Source of the DNA: Pontivivens ytuae
GTDB lineage: Bacteria > Pseudomonadota > Alphaproteobacteria > Rhodobacterales > Rhodobacteraceae
Assembly: GCF_015679265.1 (NCBI RefSeq)
Contig: NZ_CP064942.1
Coordinates: 1,334,001-1,398,000 of the forward strand
Length of the DNA stretch: 64,000 bases
Direction of reading: 5' to 3'
Within the stretch, counting starts at the first letter, position 1. Every line of letters starts with the position of its first letter. Positions 46,162-54,385 of the stretch are shown piece by piece. Under the pieces are notes generated by a model. That model worked only from the letters and a program-made list of their open reading frames with translations, did no database searches and was not told where the DNA came from. Position numbers and translations under genes: made by a program.

Positions 46162-47688
46162 GTGCGAAAGGCAGGGCATCTTGCGTGCGCCCTTGCGGTT
46201 GCCTTGACGCTGGCCGCCCCGGCTGGCGCGCAGGAGGTGGCCGAAGAGGCGTTCGTGGCGCCCGAGATCTCCGAACGGCCCCGGCCGCGGCCGCTGATCA
46301 TCTCCTCGCTGTACAGCGGCTTGCCGCCCTTCGCGCGGTCTCGGCCGGACGGCTCGATCCGCCCGTTGCGGCGGATCGTGGTGCCGACGCGGGTGGCAGA
46401 GGAAGCGCGCTATCTGCTCGGTCCGGAGCCGAACGAGAGCTACGCCGTCGTGCGGGCACCCGAGGAGGTGCCTGCCCCGGTGGAGGAGTCGGCACCCGCA
46501 GCGGACGTGGCGGCGTCCGAGGAGGGCCCGGCGCCGGCGGTCGAGGCCACCGAGGAGCCGGAAGAGACTGCCGACTCGGCGGAGGCGCCAGCACCGGCTG
46601 AAGAGCTGGCGTCGTCGGATGAGCGCCCCGCACCGGCGACAGCGACCGGATCCGTGCCGCCTGCCGAGGAGCCGGACCAAGCGGAAGAAGTGGCAGAAGA
46701 GCTGGCGGCCTCCGACGCACCCGCAACGGAGACAGATGCCGCGCCATCGACTGATGAGCGGGAGCAAGCCGCAGAGGACGAGGCAGCAGCCGAAGAGACC
46801 GCGGCCTCCGACGCCTCTCCAACCACAGAGGCGCCGACCGATGCGGCACCATCTGTCGATGAGCAAGAGCAAACGGCCGAGGCCGTAGAAGAGCCGGCGT
46901 CACCTGAGGAAACGGTGTCATCCGATACTGGCCCGACGCCGGCGACAGCAACCGGTTCCGCCCCCCCGGCTGGCGAACCGGAGCAGGTCACCGACACGGC
47001 AGAGGATCCGTCCGCGGACGAGGTTGCGTCGTCCGATGTGCGGCCGACGCCGGAGACCGCGACCGGCTCGCCGCCGCCTTCGGATGAGCCAGAGGGCACG
47101 GCCGAGGCGGTGGAGGAGCCGGAAGCGGCGCCAGAGGAGGACGAGGTCGTCGTCGTTCCCCGGCCCCGCCCGGCAGACGTCGGACAGGAGCCTGAGGAGC
47201 AAGAAGGTGATGAGGTCGCGTCTTCCGACGTGGGGCCGACGCCCGAGACCGCGACCGGCTCGGCGTCGCCTAACGACGAGCCGGAGGACACCGCCGAGGC
47301 GGCGGAGGAGCCGGAGGCGGCCCCTGAAGAGGAAGAGGTCGTCGTCATCCCTCGTCCTCGCCCGGCTGGCGGTGGGCAGCGGGCGCTCACGGCGCGGCGG
47401 GCGGCGGAGATCGCGGCCCAGCAGTCGGAGAATGACGGCACGCGCACGCCCGGCCCCGTCAGCCGCGGCGCGATGGTCGAGGACGCGCTGCCGCTCGACC
47501 AGATGGCGCTGCTCGGCGTCTTCGGCACGCCGCAGGATCGCCGCGCGCTGGTGCGGCTGCCCACGGGCGACGTGGTCCAGGCCCGGCGGGGGACGGAGAT
47601 CGGGGCGTGGCGCGTGCTCGCCATCGCCAGCGCCTCGATCCAGCTTGCGCAGAGCGACGGGACGGTGCTGCGGCTCGAGTTGCCCTAG
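46162..47688 (+). CDS. Acidic repeat protein with GspC/PilP-like C-terminal domain
   Basis: This exported protein of 508 residues has a signal peptide or anchor (about 5-25) and a folded N-terminal stretch (30-95). A 300-residue Glu/Ala/Pro-rich region follows, and then a C-terminal region (about 445-508, LLGVFGTPQDRRALVRLP and GAWRVLAIASASI) that resembles the HR domain of GspC/PilP. The acidic region holds diverged copies of a unit with the core [VL]xSSDxxPxPxTATGS. GTG 46162 has AAAGGAG 8 bp upstream; ATG 46141 is an alternative with poor spacing. No type II secretion or pilus genes are near. The stop shares a CTAG with the next gene. Confidence 0.6.
   Translation: MRKAGHLACALAVALTLAAPAGAQEVAEEAFVAPEISERPRPRPLIISSLYSGLPPFARSRPDGSIRPLRRIVVPTRVAEEARYLLGPEPNESYAVVRAPEEVPAPVEESAPAADVAASEEGPAPAVEATEEPEETADSAEAPAPAEELASSDERPAPATATGSVPPAEEPDQAEEVAEELAASDAPATETDAAPSTDEREQAAEDEAAAEETAASDASPTTEAPTDAAPSVDEQEQTAEAVEEPASPEETVSSDTGPTPATATGSAPPAGEPEQVTDTAEDPSADEVASSDVRPTPETATGSPPPSDEPEGTAEAVEEPEAAPEEDEVVVVPRPRPADVGQEPEEQEGDEVASSDVGPTPETATGSASPNDEPEDTAEAAEEPEAAPEEEEVVVIPRPRPAGGGQRALTARRAAEIAAQQSENDGTRTPGPVSRGAMVEDALPLDQMALLGVFGTPQDRRALVRLPTGDVVQARRGTEIGAWRVLAIASASIQLAQSDGTVLRLELP
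46609..47395 (+). repeat. Diverged in-frame repeats encoding xxSSDxxPTPxTATGS units
   Basis: Four units begin near 46609, 46915, 47023 and 47215. The last two are the most alike and extend for about 190 bases, each ending in EEVVVxPRPRPA. The DNA copies differ at many third positions, so the duplication is old or under coding selection. Confidence 0.75.
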
Positions 47689-49298
47689 CTCGCCTCGCGC
47701 CCTGCGCGCCAGCGGGACCAGGCCTCCGGTGTGTCGAGATCGACGATGGCCGCGTCGCCGCGGGTGGGGACCTCGACCACAAAATCGGCGGCGTCGCGCA
47801 GGACGTCGCGCGCGCCGACGTCGCCTTCGAGACGGGCGAGGCTTTCAAAGAAGCGGCGGCCGAAGAGGATCGGGTGTCCGGGCCGGCCGTCGGCGGTGGT
47901 GGCGCGCACGATCTCCCGACCCTCGTCGGCATCGTAGGCCGCGAGGATCGCGTCGATGTCGGCGGTGGAGACGTCCGGCATGTCGGCGAGGACCACGAGC
48001 ACCGCGTCGGTCTCGGGCGCTATGGCGGCGAGCGCGCCGCGGAGGCTCGCGGCCATGCCGTCGCGCGCATCGGGGATGGTGACGAGGTCGGCGCCTGCGC
48101 CCTCCAGCACCGAACGGCGTGCGGGGCGGTCGGACGGCAGGGCGACGCGCACGGCGTCGACGCGGCTGCGGCGCAGGGTATTGGCGACGTGTCGCAGGAG
48201 GGGGACGCCGCCCACCGGCTCCATCAGCTTGTCGCGGCCGCCCATGCGGCGGGAGGCGCCGGCAGCGAGCAGCAGCGCCTCGATCCGCGGGCGCTGGGGG
48301 CGGTCGGCGCGTTGCAGGCTGCGGGGCTGCGGCCGCGTCGGGATCTCCTTGAGCAGGCCGCCGACGCCCATGGCGGTGATGTCTTCGGAGGTGACCGCGA
48401 GACCCGCGGCGAGGCGCTCCAGCACCCAGTCGGCACCGTTGAGCGCGGGGGAGCGGACGCAGCCCGGCAGGCCGACGACAGGCCGCCCGCCCAGCGCGCC
48501 TATGAAGAGGAGATTGCCCGGGTCGACGGGCATCCCGAAGCGCTCGATCTCGCCGCCTGCCGCGACGACAGCGGCTGGGGCCACGTCCGCCCGGTCGGAG
48601 GTGGCGGAGGCGCCGAGGATCAGGACGACGTCCGCGTCGGAGGCCGCGACGGCGGCCGCCAGCGGCTCGGTCCGATGCGGCACGACCTCCTGCGCGCCGC
48701 GGCGCAGGCCGAGACGGTCGAGCCGTTGGGAGATCGCCTCGGCGCCCTTCTTCAGGAGGCTCGGCTTCAGCCCCGGCGTCTCCGTCAGCAAGAGGTCCAC
48801 GCGGAGCGGGCGGAAGGGGTGGAGCTCCAGCAGCGGTCGTGCGGCGCGGGCGCGCTCCACTGCCAGCCCGGGCGCGCCGTAGGGGATGATCTTGACGGTG
48901 GCGAGCATGGTCCGCGGCTCGACCCGCGCGTAGTCGGGCAGCGTGGCGAGCGTGATCGCCTCGTCCACGGCGTTGAAGGCGGCGACACCGGCCGCATCCA
49001 CGCGGACGAGGCCCGCCTCCTCCGCATGGAGGTTCACGCGGCCGGTGAAGGGGGCGGTGACGCTGATCCCCTCCCCGCCCAGATCGGCGGCGAGGGCGGC
49101 GGCGGCGGCATCCTCGTCTAGGTCGTCGGGATCCAGCCGGGCGGCGGTGACATGCTCCAGCCCGGCGGCGCGCAGCGTCTCGATGTCCGCCGCACTCAGC
49201 CGCCGCCCCTTGCGCAGGCGCCCGCCCGCAGGCAGCGCAATGGAATGGGCGAGGATCGCGCCTTCGGCCGCGTCGAGCGGGATCTCACCGAAGGTCAT
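47685..49298 (-). CDS. MoeA-like molybdopterin-binding domain fused to MocA-type nucleotidyltransferase
   Basis: This 537-residue two-domain protein has a MoeA/MoCF-like N-terminal part (to about residue 335, containing VVLILGASATSDRADVAPAAV and GGRPVVGLPGCVRSP). The C-terminal NTP-transferase of the MocA/MobA type begins at LLLAAGASRRMGGRDKL (about 345). Such fusions make molybdopterin cytosine dinucleotide, the cofactor of CODH/xanthine-dehydrogenase-like enzymes. Its ATG overlaps the xdhC stop by 4 bases. The likely client is a molybdenum hydroxylase such as the one at 14848-17118. Confidence 0.85.
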   Translation of the reverse strand: MTFGEIPLDAAEGAILAHSIALPAGGRLRKGRRLSAADIETLRAAGLEHVTAARLDPDDLDEDAAAAALAADLGGEGISVTAPFTGRVNLHAEEAGLVRVDAAGVAAFNAVDEAITLATLPDYARVEPRTMLATVKIIPYGAPGLAVERARAARPLLELHPFRPLRVDLLLTETPGLKPSLLKKGAEAISQRLDRLGLRRGAQEVVPHRTEPLAAAVAASDADVVLILGASATSDRADVAPAAVVAAGGEIERFGMPVDPGNLLFIGALGGRPVVGLPGCVRSPALNGADWVLERLAAGLAVTSEDITAMGVGGLLKEIPTRPQPRSLQRADRPQRPRIEALLLAAGASRRMGGRDKLMEPVGGVPLLRHVANTLRRSRVDAVRVALPSDRPARRSVLEGAGADLVTIPDARDGMAASLRGALAAIAPETDAVLVVLADMPDVSTADIDAILAAYDADEGREIVRATTADGRPGHPILFGRRFFESLARLEGDVGARDVLRDAADFVVEVPTRGDAAIVDLDTPEAWSRWRAGREAS

Positions 49299-50323
49299 GA
49301 CGGGCCCGGCCGGGTCTCGACCCGGCGCAGCCGCTCGGTGATCTCGGCCATGATGGAGACCGCGATCTCCGCCGGGCTCTTCGCCCCGATATCGGCGCCG
49401 ATGGGCGCGTGGATGCGGGCGATCTGGTCGGCGGTGAGCCCCGCCTCCTCCAACCGGGCGACGCGCTTGCCATGGGTGCGTTTGGAGCCGAGGCAGCCCA
49501 GATAGAAGGCGGGCGAGGCGAGCGTCGCCCGGATCGCCGGGTCGTCGAGCTTCGGATCGTGGGTCAGGGTGACGACGGCGGTGCGCGTGTCGATACCCTC
49601 GGCCTCCAGCGCCGCGTCGGGCCAGTCGTGGACGAGGCGCAGACCGGGGAACCGCTCCTCCGAGGCGAAGGCGGCGCGGGGATCGACGATCATCACGTCG
49701 TAGCCTGCGAGCTGCGCCATGACGGAGAGCGGCTGCGCGATGTGAACGCCGCCGACGATGATCATGCGCAGGGGCGGATTGTGGACGCCGACGAACCACT
49801 CCTCGTCATCCAGTTCCGCGATGCCGGAGCGGTCGGCGGCGAGCGCGCTGCGCACCACTTCGCCCAGCGGGGTGCCGGCGGAGCCGTCCATCAGGAGGCG
49901 CGACCAGTCGGCGAGCCCGACGACGTAGGTGGTCGGCCGCCCGGCCGCGCGCGCGTCGGCGAGCGCCTGGAGGAGGCCCCGGTCGATACCGTGTTCGCCG
50001 CCCACCGGCTCCACCAGCACGCGGATCGTCCCGCCGCAGGCGAGCCCGACGGCGAAGGCCTCGTCATCGCTGACGCCGAAGGTGAGGAGCCGCGGTGTCC
50101 CGTCCTCGAGCGCGGCCATCGCCTCCTCCACCACGGCGCCCTCGACGCAGCCGCCGGAGACGGAGCCCATCATCTGCGCCTCGTCCGAGATCACCAGTTG
50201 GGAGCCGATCGGGCGGGGGGCCGAGCCCCATGTCTCCACCACCGTGGCGAGCGCGACGCGGCGGCCCTCGCCCAGCCAGTCGAGCGCGATCTCGGGGATG
50301 CGATCGATGTCCGCGATCTGCAT
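49295..50323 (-). CDS. XdhC/CoxI family molybdenum cofactor maturation protein
   Basis: This 342-residue protein has an XdhC N-terminal domain with SGGCVEGAVVEEA (about residues 55-67) and CGGTIRVLVEP, and a Rossmann-type C-terminal domain (IIVGGVHIAQPLSVMAQLAGYDV, IGAKSPAEIAVSIMAEI). XdhC binds and sulfurates the molybdenum cofactor before insertion. It is the first gene of a two-gene minus-strand operon with the MocA fusion. ATG 50323 is used since the longer frame has no family match. Confidence 0.92.
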   Translation of the reverse strand: MQIADIDRIPEIALDWLGEGRRVALATVVETWGSAPRPIGSQLVISDEAQMMGSVSGGCVEGAVVEEAMAALEDGTPRLLTFGVSDDEAFAVGLACGGTIRVLVEPVGGEHGIDRGLLQALADARAAGRPTTYVVGLADWSRLLMDGSAGTPLGEVVRSALAADRSGIAELDDEEWFVGVHNPPLRMIIVGGVHIAQPLSVMAQLAGYDVMIVDPRAAFASEERFPGLRLVHDWPDAALEAEGIDTRTAVVTLTHDPKLDDPAIRATLASPAFYLGCLGSKRTHGKRVARLEEAGLTADQIARIHAPIGADIGAKSPAEIAVSIMAEITERLRRVETRPGPS

Positions 50324-50472
50324 GCGGCAGCCTCCCAAACTGCATTTTGGGCAAGTGTGACGGCTTTTCGCGCCGGTGGCAATTTGGGCGAAGGTGCAAG
50401 GGCTTCGCTGGCCGCGGCGGCGCGCCGCAGTACATCCCCGAAAGAGACGTTCCGCATCGAAGGAGACCCCCG

Positions 50473-51015
50473 ATGAAACACCTTGCCGTTGCTGCCAACC
50501 TCCTCCTCGCAACGCCTGTCGCTGCCCAGTCGGGCGATCCGATCACGGCGGAGAATGCCGTGGACGTGGTGGAGATGATCCGCATCGCCGACGCGATCGA
50601 CGCGGCCGTCGACGCGAAGGCCTGGCCGCTCGCCCGCTCCTTCTTCACCGAGACGATCGAGGTGGATTTCACCTCGCTGACCGGGGGCGAGCCCGCGACG
50701 ATCCCCGCCGACGCGCTGATCGACGGCTGGTCGGGGAACCTGACGGCGGAGAAGACAAGCTTTCACCTGCGCGGCAATCACCGCGTCGTCTTCGACGGCG
50801 CGGGCGAGGCGACGCTCTACAGCCACGGCTATGCCTGGAACCGAATGGAGCGCGGGGCCGCCGAGGAGAATGGCGGCGATCCGCTGTGGGAGGTATGGGG
50901 CACCTATGAGCACGGTTTCATCCGGACGGAGGACGGCTGGCAGGTCGACGCGATGAGCTTCTTCGCGACGGCACAGCGCGGCAACGACTTCGTCCGGGAC
51001 ACGCCGGGGAGCTGA
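50473..51015 (+). CDS. Secreted NTF2/SnoaL-like protein
   Basis: This 180-residue protein has a short signal peptide (cleavage after PVAAQ) and an NTF2-like cone fold: IADAIDAAVDAKAWPLARSFFTETIEVDF, then the late GYAWNRME and TYEHGFIRTEDGWQVDAMSFF strands. The family includes isomerases and binding proteins; no catalytic set can be assigned. ATG 50473 is preceded by AAGGAGACCCCC. Confidence 0.8.
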   Translation: MKHLAVAANLLLATPVAAQSGDPITAENAVDVVEMIRIADAIDAAVDAKAWPLARSFFTETIEVDFTSLTGGEPATIPADALIDGWSGNLTAEKTSFHLRGNHRVVFDGAGEATLYSHGYAWNRMERGAAEENGGDPLWEVWGTYEHGFIRTEDGWQVDAMSFFATAQRGNDFVRDTPGS

Positions 51016-51165
51016 ACGCTCCCCCCCTGCTCAACGGGCGTTGCGCCGCGCGCAACACGAGGTGGCGAGTTCGCCCCCTGCGCAGACGCGGCGCCCGTCG
51101 CCATCTCTGCCTCATCGCGGAAACGGCCAGGTCGGCGCCGCGGAACCGGAGAGAGGAGCAGGACC

Positions 51166-51345
51166 ATGAAGACCGCAGTATTCGCCTTCGCACTCGTCGC
51201 GGCCCTCGCCGGGCTCGCCGACGGACGCCGTGCCACGATGCTCGAAGCGCCGTCGGGCAGCCTGCCCGGCCTGTCGCTCACGTCGGCAGGAGCCGGCGTG
51301 TCCCAGGACGTGGCAATGGTCACAGACCGCCAGCCACAGTTGTGA
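51166..51345 (+). CDS. Small secreted protein (59 aa)
   Basis: ATG 51166 has GAGAGGAGCAGGACC upstream and opens a 59-residue frame. It encodes an Ala/Leu-rich signal peptide (about residues 1-17), then a short polar tail. I do not recognise it. It lies directly before two related small secreted proteins and shares their size and ribosome-site strength, but its mature part is not clearly homologous to theirs. Confidence 0.5.
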   Translation: MKTAVFAFALVAALAGLADGRRATMLEAPSGSLPGLSLTSAGAGVSQDVAMVTDRQPQL

Positions 51346-51467
51346 AACCCTCGTGATTGTTTCCTGTGCGAAACTCTTACGGTGAACGTTTCGTGCCTTA
51401 AGCACCGTCCGGCCGACCCCAACTAGGGGACAACACAGCCGGACCCGCCCAAGGAAGGACCGAAGAC

Positions 51468-51665
51468 ATGACCAAGATCTTTACGGCAATCGCCCTCGCA
51501 GCAATGCTCACCGCCGCCCTGACCGCGACCGCTCAGCAGAGTGACGTGGCTGTCACCGGCAACCACGCGCTTGGCGGGATAACCGGCCTCGACGCTGCGA
51601 CGATCGAGCAGATGAGCCTCGAAGAGCTCGCCGACGTAATCGAGGCACGGCAGGCGCAGTTCTGA
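51468..51665 (+). CDS. Small secreted protein, paralogue 1 (65 aa)
   Basis: This 65-residue protein has a signal peptide (cleavage after TATAQ, about residue 23) and a 40-residue mature peptide. The mature part holds TGNHALGGITGL and a helix ending in EELADVIEARQA. Its neighbour downstream has the same layout: TGNHxLxG(I/L)TGL, then EE(L/I)AxVIxxRQA. GGAAGG lies upstream of ATG 51468. Function is unknown; size and charge would suit a small periplasmic binding or signalling peptide, but nothing in sequence proves it. Confidence 0.65.
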   Translation: MTKIFTAIALAAMLTAALTATAQQSDVAVTGNHALGGITGLDAATIEQMSLEELADVIEARQAQF

Positions 51666-51710
51666 TTGTTTCCCGATCCGCGCAGGTCCATTGCGCAGAT
51701 CGAAGTTTAA

Positions 51711-51727
51711 GAGACCGGTGGTCTCTA
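51711..51727. promoter_or_regulatory. Inverted repeat between the two paralogous small genes
   Basis: AGAGACC-GGT-GGTCTCT, a perfect 7-bp stem with a 3-base loop, lies 46 bp after paralogue 1 and 64 bp before paralogue 2. It may end the first transcript or serve as a protein-binding site; no T-tract follows. Confidence 0.4.
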
Positions 51728-51790
51728 CCACATATCTACCATCGACGGGCGGAGGCTATTCCGCACCGCCCCGAGGAAAGGAAGAAGAAG

Positions 51791-51985
51791 ATGCGTATTT
51801 CGATTAAAGCACTCGCCCTTGCCGCGGCCCTCATGGCCGTGATCTCGCCCGCAGCCGCTCAGGACACGGGCAACCACCACCTGCAAGGGCTGACCGGCCT
51901 GACCGCCGAACAGCTCGATGACATGACGATGGAAGAAATCGCGATTGTCATCCAGACCCGTCAGGCGCCCAGCCAGGGTAGCTGA
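51791..51985 (+). CDS. Small secreted protein, paralogue 2 (64 aa)
   Basis: This 64-residue protein has a signal peptide (cleavage after PAAAQ, about residue 23) and a mature part TGNHHLQGLTGL followed by EEIAIVIQTRQA. It aligns with paralogue 1 along its whole mature length. AGGAAAGGAAG precedes ATG 51791. It ends 25 bp before the convergent coxE stop. Unknown function. Confidence 0.65.
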   Translation: MRISIKALALAAALMAVISPAAAQDTGNHHLQGLTGLTAEQLDDMTMEEIAIVIQTRQAPSQGS

Positions 51986-52010
51986 CCTGACCGACGGACG
52001 CCCGCGGCCT

Positions 52011-53270
52011 TCATGGCCCGCCGGGCGTCATGCGGCCGAGCATCCGGGCCCTGAGCCCCTGATCCTCCGCCCGCGTCAGCGCGGCCGAGAGATCCTCAAG
52101 GGATGCGATCGAGTGGGCCGCGCGAAAACTGTCCACATTCGGAAGCAGAGCCTGCACGCCCCTGGCCCTCGGCGCGAACCCGTCGAACCGCAGGAGCGGG
52201 TTGAGCCAGATGAGCTTGCGGCTCGACAGGCGCAGGCGCTCGGCCTCGCGTTCCAGCAGCTCGGGCGCGTCGCGGTCGAGGCCGTCGGTGATCAACAGCA
52301 CCACGGCGCCCTGCCCCAACACGCGCCGCGACCAGTCGCGGTTGAAGGCGTGCAGGCAGGCGCCGATCCGGGTGCCCCCCTCCCAATCCAGCGCCTCCGC
52401 CCCCGTGGCGGCGAGGGCAGCATCCACGTCGCGCTGGCGCAGGTGCCGCGTGATATTGGTGAGCCGCGTGCCGAAGGTGAAGGCGTGGACCTGCGCCCAG
52501 CCCGCGCCCTTCTGGTTCGCGGCCATGTGCAGGAAGTGGAGCAGCATGCGGCTGTAGCCGGACATGGAGCCCGAGATGTCACAGAGCGCCACAAGGTTCG
52601 GCCAGCGCGTCCGCCGCTCCTTCAGCTCCAGCCGCGTGATGTCGCCGGTGCGCATAGCCGCACGCATGGTGCCGCGCCAGTCGGCAATATGGCCGCGGGT
52701 GGAGACCCGCGTGCGGCGTGACGCGATGGGGCGGACGGGCAGTTCCAGCTTGGCGATCGCGCGCCGCGCCTCGGCCAGTTCCGCGGTGGTCATCTGCTCG
52801 AAATCGGTGTGACGCAGCTTCTCCTCGGCGGAGAAGGTGAGCGTCGCGTCGATCTCGATCCGCTCGCCCTCCTCCCGGTCCAGCTCGGGCGGCGGCGCCT
52901 CGGGCTGGTCGAGCAGCGCCTCGGCGGCGCGCCGTTCGGCCGCCTTGGGGTCGGGCTGCTCGTTCACGCCGCGCACCATGGGCGTGAGCATCTCCATCAT
53001 CTTTTCGAGGAACTGCGGGTCGCGCCAGTAGAGGCGGAAGACCTGGGCGAAGGTGCTCCGCTCCTCCGGCTTGCGGACGAAGCAGGCGTGGAGCGTCCAG
53101 AAGAAGTCGCGCTTCTCGGAGAAGCCCGCGGCCTCCACCGCGCGGATTGCATCGACCACCTGGCCGGGGCCGACGCGCAAACCCGCGCGGCGCAGGGCGC
53201 GGGCGAAATGCGTGATGTTCTGGGCGAGCCGCGGGTTTTCCGGCAGCGGAAGGTCGGCGAACTCAGCCAT
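52011..53270 (-). CDS. coxE: CoxE-type VWA domain protein
   Basis: The 419-residue cytoplasmic protein has a C-terminal von Willebrand A domain with MIDAS motif DISGSMS (about residue 226), a threonine in NITRHL, and LITDGLDRD. The N-terminal half is the conserved CoxE helical region. CoxE works with the CoxD AAA+ ATPase in maturing the [CuSMoO2] or related molybdenum site in CODH-type enzymes. CoxD here is 1.1 kb upstream, split from coxE by two secreted-protein genes. Confidence 0.9.
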   Translation of the reverse strand: MAEFADLPLPENPRLAQNITHFARALRRAGLRVGPGQVVDAIRAVEAAGFSEKRDFFWTLHACFVRKPEERSTFAQVFRLYWRDPQFLEKMMEMLTPMVRGVNEQPDPKAAERRAAEALLDQPEAPPPELDREEGERIEIDATLTFSAEEKLRHTDFEQMTTAELAEARRAIAKLELPVRPIASRRTRVSTRGHIADWRGTMRAAMRTGDITRLELKERRTRWPNLVALCDISGSMSGYSRMLLHFLHMAANQKGAGWAQVHAFTFGTRLTNITRHLRQRDVDAALAATGAEALDWEGGTRIGACLHAFNRDWSRRVLGQGAVVLLITDGLDRDAPELLEREAERLRLSSRKLIWLNPLLRFDGFAPRARGVQALLPNVDSFRAAHSIASLEDLSAALTRAEDQGLRARMLGRMTPGGP

Positions 53271-53287
53271 CGCCGACCCCGCACCCC

Positions 53288-53740
53288 TCAGTAATCGTAC
53301 TCGGTGAACATGAGCGTGCCGGGATTGCGCCGCGACCCGTCGTAGCTGCCGATCCAGATGTCATAGAGCCCCTGCTGCGGATTGCGGAACGTGATGGCCG
53401 AGTTCAGGCCCTGATAGTCGTCGTTGTAGTGCCACGAGCCATCGGGCGCGTTGACCAGAAGCACCGTATCGGCCCTGGATTGGACCGCAATGGTAAGCTG
53501 GCGGCTCTGCCCGTTCCAGTACAGGTCGAAATCCGGGCGCACGGTGACGAAACCGGCCCAGTTGTTGCCGAAGCAGCGGGCGAGGTCGTGGGTGCCCCCC
53601 GCCGTGATGGAGCGGATATGGGGATCGGGCTGGAAACCGGCCCGCAGATCGATCTGCCCGAAATGCGGAGCGCCCTGCCAGTTGGGGCAGGCGATCGCGG
53701 GTGAGGCGGCGAGAAGGGCGGCAGCGAGAAACATGCGCAT
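53288..53740 (-). CDS. Secreted PPC-like protein, paralogue A (150 aa)
   Basis: This 150-residue protein has a signal peptide (MRMFLAAALLAASPAIA) and starts its mature form with CPNWQG. A beta-sandwich like the bacterial pre-peptidase C-terminal (PPC) domain follows: DTVLLVNAPDGSWHYNDD and GLYDIWIGSYDG. It has two cysteines (about 18 and 56) able to pair in the periplasm. It is a tandem paralogue of the next gene. Function unknown; the position between coxE and coxD is peculiar. Confidence 0.75.
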   Translation of the reverse strand: MRMFLAAALLAASPAIACPNWQGAPHFGQIDLRAGFQPDPHIRSITAGGTHDLARCFGNNWAGFVTVRPDFDLYWNGQSRQLTIAVQSRADTVLLVNAPDGSWHYNDDYQGLNSAITFRNPQQGLYDIWIGSYDGSRRNPGTLMFTEYDY

Positions 53741-53859
53741 GGCTGATGGGCTTTCCTGTTCGCGTTGAACATGCCCCCAGCCCCTTCAGGCTGCGACCTC
53801 ACCCCCCAATCTGTCAACACGCCGCCGCGACGTGAGCCCGGCGGCGTCAGATCTATGTC

Positions 53860-54309
53860 TCAGAACTCGCTGACGCTGAGCTGAGCGTTGGCGTAGCCCG
53901 TCGGGTCGTACGAGCCGACCCAGATGTCGTAGAGCCCTTCCTGCGGCTTGTTCACCACGATCTCCGGGTTCAGCCCATTGGTGTCGTCGTTATAGAGCCA
54001 GGAGCCGTCGGGCGCGTTGATCAGCAGGACCGTGTCCTCGGCCGAGGATACGCTGAAGGTCAGAGAGCCGGTGCTGTCGGACCAGTAGACGTCGTAGTCC
54101 GGGTCGGTCGCGACGAAGCCGGCACCGCCGACACCGCACTTGGTCAGGTCGTTCGGACCGCCCGCCACGAGGTTGACCGTATGCGGATCGGGCAGGAAGC
54201 CCGCGGACAGTTGCACGTCGCCATAGGTCGGCGTGCCCTGCCAGTTCGGGCAGGCGATGGCGGCGACCGGTGCCGTGGCGAGCAGGGTGGACAGAAGAAG
54301 GGCGCGCAT
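53860..54309 (-). CDS. Secreted PPC-like protein, paralogue B (149 aa)
   Basis: This 149-residue protein has a signal peptide (MRALLLSTLLATAPVAA), mature start CPNWQG and the segments DTVLLINAPDGSWLYNDD and GLYDIWVGSYDP. It aligns with paralogue A over its full length. A 119-bp gap separates the two and a 76-bp gap separates it from coxD. Function unknown. Confidence 0.75.
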   Translation of the reverse strand: MRALLLSTLLATAPVAAIACPNWQGTPTYGDVQLSAGFLPDPHTVNLVAGGPNDLTKCGVGGAGFVATDPDYDVYWSDSTGSLTFSVSSAEDTVLLINAPDGSWLYNDDTNGLNPEIVVNKPQEGLYDIWVGSYDPTGYANAQLSVSEF

Positions 54310-54385
54310 TCCTGGAACCTTTCATTTCGTTGTTGGATGGCGACTGAACCGTGTGAGCCGGCATCCCACCTGTCAAGAAAGAGCC

